This document shows positions 6,277-10,996 of a stretch of 10,996 nt of DNA, one piece after another. The translations under genes and the position numbers were made by a program. Within the stretch, counting starts at the first letter, position 1. Each line of letters starts with the position of its first letter. The stretch is taken from NCBI GenBank assembly GCA_900766495.1, contig CAAFVM010000031.1, positions 1 through 10,996 on the forward strand. Reading direction: 5' to 3'. The notes under the pieces are model-generated. The model made no database searches, was not told the DNA's origin, and saw only the letters and a program-made list of their open reading frames with translations. The DNA comes from Clostridia bacterium. Its GTDB lineage: Bacteria; Bacillota; Clostridia; Christensenellales; Borkfalkiaceae.

Positions 6277-7029
6277 ATGATTACTTACGTTTACGACGGC
6301 ACTATAGACGGAATATTCACCTGCGTTTTCAATTATTTCGTAAATAAACGCGGCGACGAAGCCACGCTTACCGCGGTTGCCTCGCAACTTTCTTTTTGCG
6401 GCGAAACCGAACAGGTTAAAACCGATTACGAAAACAACAAAAGAATAATAGCCGCCCTTTACCGCTACGGCGGGGTTAATTTGCTTAACGATTTGCGTTA
6501 CGCTTTCAGAAGCGGCGAAAACGGCAAAGGCACCGTTATTTTCAATTATATTAAAGCCACGTTCGAAGCGCGCGCCAACGTATCGGATAAGTTTTCCGAC
6601 GCTCGCGTTCTCGATTTTTACGACCTTATAAAAAGAATAAGCTACGAGGTTCACCGCTTTAAAGGTTTTCTGCGTTTCACCGAAAGCGTTGAGGGCATTT
6701 TGTACGCCCGTTTCGAACCCGATAACGATATTGCCGACCTGCTTTTGCCGCATTTTTCGGCAAGGCTGGGCGCTATTCCGTTCGCCGTTCACGACAGCCG
6801 CCGCAACGTGGTTTGCATGCATAACGGCAGCGAAAATCGCACCGTTAAAACCGATAAAATAGCGTTTGTAAACGTAAGCGAAAAAGAAAGCGCGTTCGGC
6901 TCGCTCTGGAAAGAATATTACCGTTCGGTTAATATTAAAGAACGCAAAAACGAAAGCCTTATGCGTGCGTTTATGCCCGTTCGCTACCATAAAAATCTGC
7001 CCGAGCGCGATTTTAAAGCGGCAAGATAA
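6277..7029 (+). CDS. DUF4130 protein, probable DNA metabolism protein (TIGR03915-type)
   Basis: This is a 250-residue protein. The N-terminus YVYDGTIDGIFTCVF (4-18) is the family's opening motif. The middle carries VHRFKGFLRF (125-134), an acidic FEPDNDIADLLLPHFSAR stretch (146-163) and FAVHDSRR (169-176). The C-terminus has the LWKEYYRSVNIKERKN region (210-225) and MPVRYHKNLPE (233-243). These match the order and spacing of DUF4130 proteins that accompany the radical-SAM protein upstream. In many proteobacteria the same domain is fused to a family-4 uracil-DNA glycosylase-like domain, which is absent here. It is probably translated from the same transcript, with a weak AAGGCGG site 7 bases before the ATG. 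A 16-base tandem duplication spans the stop codon. The biochemical role is unknown; a partner or substrate adaptor in DNA repair is inferred from the association only. Confidence 0.9.
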   Translation: MITYVYDGTIDGIFTCVFNYFVNKRGDEATLTAVASQLSFCGETEQVKTDYENNKRIIAALYRYGGVNLLNDLRYAFRSGENGKGTVIFNYIKATFEARANVSDKFSDARVLDFYDLIKRISYEVHRFKGFLRFTESVEGILYARFEPDNDIADLLLPHFSARLGAIPFAVHDSRRNVVCMHNGSENRTVKTDKIAFVNVSEKESAFGSLWKEYYRSVNIKERKNESLMRAFMPVRYHKNLPERDFKAAR

Positions 7030-7046
7030 TAAAGCAGCAAGATAAT
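7015..7046 (+). repeat. 16-base tandem duplication across the DUF4130 stop codon
   Basis: AAAGCGGCAAGATAAT (7015-7030) is followed directly by AAAGCAGCAAGATAAT (7031-7046), identical at 15 of 16 positions. The first copy encodes the last residues and the TAA. The second copy is a perfectly in-register leftover in the 3' untranslated region. Confidence 0.8.
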
Positions 7047-7101
7047 TTTTAGCATAGAAAAAACAAAAAACATTTTAATTTTGCTCACACTTACCGGTAT
7101 A

Positions 7102-7157
7102 AGCCGCGTTGGCATTCCTTATCGCTAATTGAATGTCTAAACGCGGCTATTTTTTTT
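7102..7157 (+). terminator. Intrinsic terminator of the radical-SAM/DUF4130 operon
   Basis: AGCCGCGTT (7102-7110) pairs perfectly with AACGCGGCT (7140-7148), and a further GCATTC/GAATGT pairing extends the stem inward. Eight T residues begin at 7150. It lies about 70 bases past the DUF4130 stop. Confidence 0.85.
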
Positions 7158-7173
7158 AATCAGGCGAAAGAGC

Positions 7174-7202
7174 TTGAAAAATAACGAAAATTGTTATATA
7201 AT
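7174..7202 (+). promoter_or_regulatory. Promoter of the EFR1 gene
   Basis: TTGAAA (7174-7179), a 17-base spacer and a perfect TATAAT (7197-7202) are present. Transcription should start near 7209, just after the preceding operon's terminator. Confidence 0.75.
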
Positions 7203-7208
7203 ATAAAA

Positions 7209-7259
7209 GCGTTTTTCTTTTAAGCCGTTTGCGCGGCTAAAATCGAAGGTAAAAAACGC
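7209..7259 (+). promoter_or_regulatory. Structured leader of the EFR1 gene
   Basis: Starting at the predicted first transcribed base, GCGTTTTT (7209-7216) can pair with AAAAACGC (7252-7259). It encloses a second hairpin, AGCCG/CGGCT with loop TTTGCG (7223-7238), and the only ribosome-site-like string, GAAGG (7245-7249). CTTTTTATG follows directly. The SD-like string is 16 bases from the ATG, unusually far. The fold could limit translation or act as a weak attenuator, but this is inferred from pairing alone. Confidence 0.4.
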
Positions 7260-7265
7260 CTTTTT

Positions 7266-8177
7266 ATGACAGACACGAATTTTATAACAAAAAGCGTTAT
7301 TTTATACTATTTCAGCGGCACGGGCAACACCGAATACGTGGCGAAGCTCGCGCTTAAAACTTTTACCGAGCTTGGCTATTCGGCTCGCCTTGCAGAAATT
7401 ACCGATTACGACCACGCCGAAAACCGCGATTATTCTTGCGAAAATTACGATTTAGCAGGGCTTTTTTACCCTATTCACGCGTTCAACGCGCCTAAAAAGG
7501 TAAACGAGTGGACTAAACTGGGCTATTTGAAAAACAAACCGTTTTTTATAATAAAAACCTCGCGCGAGGCGCTTTCGGTAAACGACGCTTCGTCGCTTAT
7601 ATCGGTTAAAAACTTAAAGGCGCACGGTTGCGAATTTTTAGGCGAAAAGCACGTGCTTATGCCCTATAACATTCATTTCCGTCACGACGATTCGCTTGTA
7701 AAGCAAATGCTTTTAACCGCGCAAACGGTAACTCCCGAATTCGTTAAAAAAATAGCGAACGGCGAAAGATTTGCGCTTAAACCCGCATTTTACGCAAAAC
7801 TGGTTGAGGCAACGCTTCGCCCTCTCGAACAAAACGGCGCGCGGCTTGTGGGCAAACATTTAAAAGCGGGCGACGGCTGCACCGGTTGCGGCGCGTGCGT
7901 GGCTATCTGCCCTAACAAAAACGTAAGTTTAGCCGCGAACAAAAACGGAGAAAAACGCCCGGTTTTCGGCAAAAACTGTATGATTTGCATGCGTTGCGTT
8001 ATGAATTGCCCGCAAAAAGCCATAAAAATCACACGCTATTTGCGCGGCTGGGAAGTTTGCGGAAGATACGATTTCAAAAAGATTTTGGCAGACGAAAACA
8101 TTTCGCCGAATTATATAACCGAAGATTATAACGGCGCGATGAAAAAAAGTTATAAAAAATATTTCTTAAACAAATAA
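7266..8177 (+). CDS. EFR1-family flavodoxin/ferredoxin protein
   Basis: This 303-residue cytosolic electron-transfer protein joins two modules. The N-terminal half (about residues 10-170) is a flavodoxin-like domain, with the FMN phosphate loop FSGTGNT at 16-22 and a YPIHAFNAP loop further on. The C-terminal part carries two [4Fe-4S] ferredoxin motifs, C205-C208-C211-C215-P and C238-C241-C244-C248-P, both complete. This arrangement is that of the EFR1 family, common in anaerobic Clostridia. Physiological partners are unknown; two-electron flavin to one-electron cluster transfer is the expected chemistry. The gene has its own promoter and terminator and looks monocistronic. No strong ribosome site stands at normal distance, so the start is less certain than the domain call, although no better in-frame start lies between the leader and the FMN loop. 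Confidence 0.92.
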   Translation: MTDTNFITKSVILYYFSGTGNTEYVAKLALKTFTELGYSARLAEITDYDHAENRDYSCENYDLAGLFYPIHAFNAPKKVNEWTKLGYLKNKPFFIIKTSREALSVNDASSLISVKNLKAHGCEFLGEKHVLMPYNIHFRHDDSLVKQMLLTAQTVTPEFVKKIANGERFALKPAFYAKLVEATLRPLEQNGARLVGKHLKAGDGCTGCGACVAICPNKNVSLAANKNGEKRPVFGKNCMICMRCVMNCPQKAIKITRYLRGWEVCGRYDFKKILADENISPNYITEDYNGAMKKSYKKYFLNK

Positions 8178-8204
8178 CGCTCCATAGGCGTTTAACAAAA
8201 ACAT

Positions 8205-8247
8205 AAAAAAACGGCTGAACAAATTTCTTCGTTCAAGCCGTTTTTTT
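8205..8247. terminator. Bidirectional intrinsic terminator between convergent genes
   Basis: A run of A and ACGGCTGAAC on the left pairs with GTTCAAGCCGT and a run of T on the right, with one bulged base and an AAATTTCTTC loop. Each strand reads as a GC stem followed by a T-tract. It serves the EFR1 gene from the left and the YitT gene from the right. Confidence 0.9.
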
Positions 8248-8260
8248 ATATAACTTACAA

Positions 8261-9121
8261 TCACTTTTTAAAATTGCCGAACACCTCGTTCACGCGGGAA
8301 AAATCCGCGAAACTGCCGGGGTATTTTTTTATAAGCTTCATCATTTTGCTCAACTCGCGCTTTCTTATAATACAAATAATCATAAACTTTTCTTTATGAG
8401 TATACATTCCGCTTACGCGCATCTCGGTAACGCCGTGTTTAAGCGTTTGCATTATTTCCTGCGAAATGGTTTCGGGATCGTCGGTAATAATTTCGAACTT
8501 ATACCCCTCTTTGGCGCCTTGCAAGCAGTAATCCACAACAAGATTTGCTATAAACAGGTTCATCAGCGTGCAGATTGTAGCTTCTATATTGAACCCGTAA
8601 AGGAAGAACACCAAAAGAACGACAGAACTGTCGAGCGCAAACGAAAGCCACGCCATATTAGCCGCGGGGCGCCAGTGTTTTACAAGCGACGAAATAGCGT
8701 ATGTACCGCCCGAAGCCCCGTTGCGGCAAATGTTGAGCGCATACCCGAGTCCCGTTATAACGCCGGTCGCAATCGAGGCAAAAATCAGGTTGCCGTTTTC
8801 GGCTTTGTAATATGGTATGTTAAACTGCTTGAACAAAATTAACGCTACCGACTGCACCACCACATAAAGAGTAAGCAAAAAGCCCAATTTTTTTTCAACG
8901 AAAATAGAGGTAAGCAAAAATATCGGCAGGCTTAACATCATTAAGAAATAACCCGTGTTCCACCCCGTAAAATGCTCTAAAATAGCGGCTATTCCGGTTA
9001 TTCCTCCCGCAACAAAGCCGTTATAAGACGAAAAGCAATGCAACCCGAACGCGACTATAAGTCCCGCCGCAATCGAACAGCCTATATCTTTTAAAAGTTC
9101 AACGAAAGTCGTTTTTTTCAT
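8261..9121 (-). CDS. YitT family membrane protein (first of a tandem pair by position)
   Basis: From the ATG at 9121 this protein has 286 residues, close to B. subtilis YitT (about 280). The N-terminal two thirds hold about six hydrophobic segments, for example IAAGLIVAFGLHCF, YFLMMLSLPIFLLTSIFV and SSVVLLVFFLYGF, together with GGITGI and GASGGTYAIS motifs of the YitT_membrane (DUF161) domain. The C-terminal 80 or so residues form a soluble DUF2179 domain beginning EIITDDPETISQEIM and including TLKHGVTEMRVSGMY. Transport of an unknown solute is often suggested for the family without proof. The frame is open to a GTG at 9175, but that codon has no ribosome site, whereas ATG 9121 has AAGGA four bases before it. 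A small GCGGC-GAA-GCCGC hairpin precedes that site. It probably shares a transcript with the second YitT gene upstream, with no terminator in the 134-base gap. Confidence 0.92.
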   Translation of the reverse strand: MKKTTFVELLKDIGCSIAAGLIVAFGLHCFSSYNGFVAGGITGIAAILEHFTGWNTGYFLMMLSLPIFLLTSIFVEKKLGFLLTLYVVVQSVALILFKQFNIPYYKAENGNLIFASIATGVITGLGYALNICRNGASGGTYAISSLVKHWRPAANMAWLSFALDSSVVLLVFFLYGFNIEATICTLMNLFIANLVVDYCLQGAKEGYKFEIITDDPETISQEIMQTLKHGVTEMRVSGMYTHKEKFMIICIIRKRELSKMMKLIKKYPGSFADFSRVNEVFGNFKK

Positions 9122-9255
9122 AAAGTCCTTAAAGCGGCTTCGCCGCGTTTTTTCATATGTCTTGGCATTTTTCACACTTTACTCGTTTTTCACGTTTTTA
9201 TGTTTTCGCAAAAAATTCAGCCGAAATTACAAACGAATAAAGTTCGCACGCCGCG

Positions 9256-10164
9256 TTATTTCGCTTCGTCTTCTTTAAGCCAGCGGAAATTGCCGTTAAC
9301 GCTCGTTACGTCAGAGCAGTAAACGAAAATATTGTCGTGTTTTTTAAGCAGTTTCATAAATTCGGGCAGTTGGCGAGTGTTCACAACGCAAAAAATCATA
9401 GCTTTTTTCTCGCCGGTAAACATACCCGTGCTTTCCACTACGGTTGCGCCGTGCTTCAAAACCGAAAGAATTTCGTCTTTAAGCTCTTCGGGGTGCTCGG
9501 TAATAATTTTGAACTCCACCGCGTTGCGCATACTTTTCATTATAAGTGCCGCGCTCTTTTCAAACACAAACATTTGTATAATCGAAAGCATTATTGCCTG
9601 CAACGAATGATAAACGAAATAAGAAACGCCCATTATCACATAGCAGATATAGGTTATGTAGCTTTCGAAATTTATATAGGGGTTTTTCTTCTGAATTATC
9701 CCCGCGATTATGTCTACCCCGCCCGACGACGAGCCGATTTTCATAAGCATGCCGGTTCTTATGCCCAAGCACAAACCAGAAAAAATTGCGGGAAGCAGTT
9801 TGTCGCCCTCGGTCGTGGGATATTGCGGAACCCCGAAAAACTCGAACAGCACCAAAAACAGCGATGTGAACAATATGCACAAAATCGAATAAATAGTGAA
9901 TTTTTTATCGAGAAATATGCACGACAAAATAAGCAGCGGCGCGTTGAGAGCTACGGTTATATAGCCCGCGGGTATACTCTTGCCCAAAAGTTCGTATATC
10001 ATCGTGGCAACGCCGTCGAACCCTATCGGCGCGAAATTCGACGGGTATACGAAATACCACAGACCAAACGCGGAAATAAGGCAGGAAATCAGCAGATAAG
10101 CCATGCTCTTCGGCACTTTATTTTTCTTTAAAAACGCAATGAATTTATTTTCTTTCTTTTCCAT
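9256..10164 (-). CDS. YitT family membrane protein (second copy, promoter-proximal)
   Basis: From ATG 10164 this protein has 302 residues: a lysine-rich cytosolic start (MEKKENKF), about six membrane segments such as AYLLISCLISAFGLWYFV and AILSI-type stretches, and the family motif SSSGGVDIIAGII. A C-terminal DUF2179 domain contains KIITEHPEELKDEI and LKHGATVVESTGMFTGEKK. It is clearly a paralogue of the neighbouring YitT gene but diverged, for example SSSGGVDII against GASGGTYAI, so the two may have different substrates or form a heteromer. The frame continues to ATG 10197 and TTG 10233. The TTG lies upstream of the predicted transcription start and is rejected. ATG 10197 remains possible but would leave only about a 10-base leader. 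Neither ATG has a good ribosome site. Confidence 0.9.
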   Translation of the reverse strand: MEKKENKFIAFLKKNKVPKSMAYLLISCLISAFGLWYFVYPSNFAPIGFDGVATMIYELLGKSIPAGYITVALNAPLLILSCIFLDKKFTIYSILCILFTSLFLVLFEFFGVPQYPTTEGDKLLPAIFSGLCLGIRTGMLMKIGSSSGGVDIIAGIIQKKNPYINFESYITYICYVIMGVSYFVYHSLQAIMLSIIQMFVFEKSAALIMKSMRNAVEFKIITEHPEELKDEILSVLKHGATVVESTGMFTGEKKAMIFCVVNTRQLPEFMKLLKKHDNIFVYCSDVTSVNGNFRWLKEDEAK

Positions 10165-10213
10165 AGAAGTAAAACGCGCATAATCGAAAATCCGCATCTT
10201 CGCGCGCTTATAG

Positions 10214-10242
10214 ATTATAGTATTAAAAAACAAAAATTACAA
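10214..10242 (-). promoter_or_regulatory. Promoter of the YitT pair
   Basis: On the minus strand, TTGTAA (10242-10237), a 17-base spacer and a perfect TATAAT (10219-10214) are present. Transcription would begin near 10207 and lead into both YitT genes. Confidence 0.65.
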
Positions 10243-10272
10243 CGATTTTAAGCCCGTATGAAAAAATAGCCT

Positions 10273-10298
10273 AAAAAATTACGCGGCAAACCGCCGCG
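10273..10298 (-). terminator. Intrinsic terminator of rnhA
   Basis: On the minus strand CGCGGC, loop GGTTT and GCCGCG form a perfect six-pair GC stem, followed by TAATTTTTT. It lies about 35 bases past the rnhA stop. Confidence 0.75.
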
Positions 10299-10310
10299 CA
10301 AGCTGAAAAG

Positions 10311-10368
10311 TTTCGGTCGCCGCAGAATTTTTATAAAGCATTTTCGGTCGCCGAGTTTTTTATAATGC
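10311..10368 (-). repeat. Imperfect 31-base-period tandem duplication across the rnhA stop
   Basis: On the plus strand, TTTCGGTCGCCG begins both at 10311 and at 10342. In both copies it is followed, with small indels, by AG, a T-rich tract and TATAA-GC. The copy at higher coordinates lies in the last codons of rnhA; the other lies mostly downstream of the stop. Confidence 0.65.
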
Positions 10369-10819
10369 TCGGATTGGCATCTATAAGTTTTTTTATTTCG
10401 CCGCGGGCAAGCTCGTCGCACTTGTTGTTTTCGGCGTTGTCTGCATGCCCTTTCACCTTAACAAACGTTACGTTTTGAGTTTTTAACAGCTTTTCCAAAT
10501 TTTCCCAAAGTTCGCGGTTTTTTACTGGCTTGTTATCGGCGGTTTTATATCCGCGAGACTGCCAGTTAACAAGCCACCCCTGGTTAAGCGCGTTAATCAC
10601 GTAAGCAGAATCGCTATACAGCGTAACGTCGCACCGCTCTTTCAATGCGGAAAGCGCCTTTATCACCGCGGTAAGCTCCATAACGTTGTTGGTCGTCAAC
10701 GGTTCGCCGCCGCAAAAATTCTTGCGCACTCCGTTATATTCGAGTATTGCAGCCCAGCCGCCGGGTCCGGGATTATACGAACAGGCGCCGTCCGTCCAAA
10801 TTTTTACTTTTTTAAGCAT
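10331..10819 (-). CDS. rnhA: Ribonuclease HI
   Basis: This 162-residue enzyme cleaves the RNA strand of RNA-DNA hybrids using two divalent metal ions, clearing R-loops and primers. The four carboxylates and the histidine sit where expected from E. coli RNase HI: D10 (WTDGA), E48 (NNVMELTAV), D70 (YSDSAY), H125 (VKGHAD) and D135 (NKCDELAR). The basic-protrusion region with W82, W86 and W105 is also present. The length is close to E. coli (155), with a short C-terminal extension of about 12 residues that partly encodes the tandem duplication over the stop. AAGGA lies five bases before the ATG. The gene is divergent from the tRNA-Trp promoter and has its own terminator; no clear promoter of its own could be defined. 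Confidence 0.97.
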   Translation of the reverse strand: MLKKVKIWTDGACSYNPGPGGWAAILEYNGVRKNFCGGEPLTTNNVMELTAVIKALSALKERCDVTLYSDSAYVINALNQGWLVNWQSRGYKTADNKPVKNRELWENLEKLLKTQNVTFVKVKGHADNAENNKCDELARGEIKKLIDANPSIIKNSATENAL

Positions 10820-10855
10820 AGATGTCCTTTTTTAGTAAACGAGCGGTAAAAATCG

Positions 10856-10884
10856 TTGACTTAATTTAAGAAATGATATATAAT
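10856..10884 (+). promoter_or_regulatory. Near-consensus promoter of tRNA-Trp
   Basis: TTGACT (10856-10861) and a perfect TATAAT (10879-10884) are separated by 17 bases, as expected for a highly transcribed stable RNA. The start near 10891 leaves about 11 bases before the tRNA 5' end. Confidence 0.85.
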
Positions 10885-10901
10885 AACAATCGTTTTGATT
10901 T

Positions 10902-10976
10902 AGGGGAGTGGCTCAACGGTAGAGCAGCGGTCTCCAAAACCGCCGGTTGCGTGTTCGAATCGCGTCTCCCCTGCCA
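10902..10976 (+). tRNA. tRNA-Trp (anticodon CCA)
   Basis: A complete cloverleaf is present. The acceptor arms AGGGGAG/CTCCCCT pair fully, and the D stem GCTC/GAGC encloses a loop with GG. The anticodon stem GCGGT/ACCGC holds the loop CTCCAAA, with anticodon CCA at 10934-10936. The variable region has five bases, and the T stem GCGTG/CGCGT holds loop TTCGAAT. The discriminator is G and CCA is encoded. A1-U72 and G73 agree with known bacterial tryptophan identity elements. Confidence 0.97.
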
Positions 10977-10980
10977 AGAA

Positions 10981-10996
10981 GTCTATCAAATTAGAC
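10981..10996. repeat. Short inverted repeat at the window edge
   Basis: GTCTA and TAGAC flank TCAAAT immediately after the tRNA. It may be the start of a terminator or processing hairpin, but the window ends here and a T-tract cannot be checked. Confidence 0.3.

Noticed and set aside
6184..6990. Long minus-strand open frame (268 codons) opposite the DUF4130 gene
   Set aside because: It mirrors a well-supported DUF4130 gene codon for codon, has no ribosome site or recognisable domain, and runs into the radical-SAM 3' end. It is a product of the codon bias of the true gene.
9337..10131. Plus-strand open frame (264 codons) opposite the second YitT gene
   Set aside because: It is antisense to clear membrane segments and motifs of YitT, and its own translation is His/Arg/Tyr-rich with no family resemblance.
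10198..10233. TTG start for the second YitT gene
   Set aside because: It lies upstream of the predicted transcription start and has no ribosome site.

Overview
The window reads as chromosome of a Gram-positive, Clostridia-type member of the Bacillota. The supporting evidence is strong AGGAGG ribosome sites, sigma-A-like promoters (TTGACT-17-TATACT, TTGACT-17-TATAAT), a Bacillus-type elongation factor P, two YitT-family membrane proteins, an EFR1-type flavodoxin/ferredoxin protein and the radical-SAM/DUF4130 pair. The exact lineage cannot be read from this stretch. Base composition and codon use look even throughout. There is no transposase, integrase, phage gene or CRISPR array, so this looks like core genome with one accessory-looking gene.

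Layout, left to right. Positions 1-300 have no gene and hold intergenic repeat modules with hairpins. Next, on the minus strand, comes a proline-themed cluster read right to left: an M24 Xaa-Pro peptidase (2949-1873), elongation factor P (1648-1088) and an SDR reductase (1017-301). The reductase resembles the EF-P 5-aminopentanone reductase YmfI, and EF-P carries the lysine (K32) that YmfI-type chemistry finishes in Bacillus. Upstream of the cluster's promoter is a strong hairpin that closes off the preceding minus-strand gene. That gene (4583-3240) encodes a secreted protein with a MACPF (perforin-like) signature and is the most unusual item here.

A 388-base divergent intergenic region with one promoter in each direction separates the MACPF gene from a plus-strand pair. 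The pair is a radical-SAM protein of the 'putative DNA modification/repair' family (4972-6225) followed by its usual partner, a DUF4130 protein (6277-7029), and it ends at a clear intrinsic terminator (7102-7157). An EFR1-family flavodoxin/2x[4Fe-4S] protein (7266-8177) has its own promoter and a structured leader. It converges through a bidirectional terminator on two tandem YitT-family membrane proteins on the minus strand. The right end has ribonuclease HI on the minus strand and, divergent from it, a tRNA-Trp with a near-consensus promoter.

The most useful leads are the MACPF gene, the inferred EF-P modification pair, the uncharacterised radical-SAM/DUF4130 pair, and a recurrent pattern of short imperfect tandem duplications at or just after stop codons (DUF4130, rnhA, the radical-SAM gene, and the gap after the peptidase gene).
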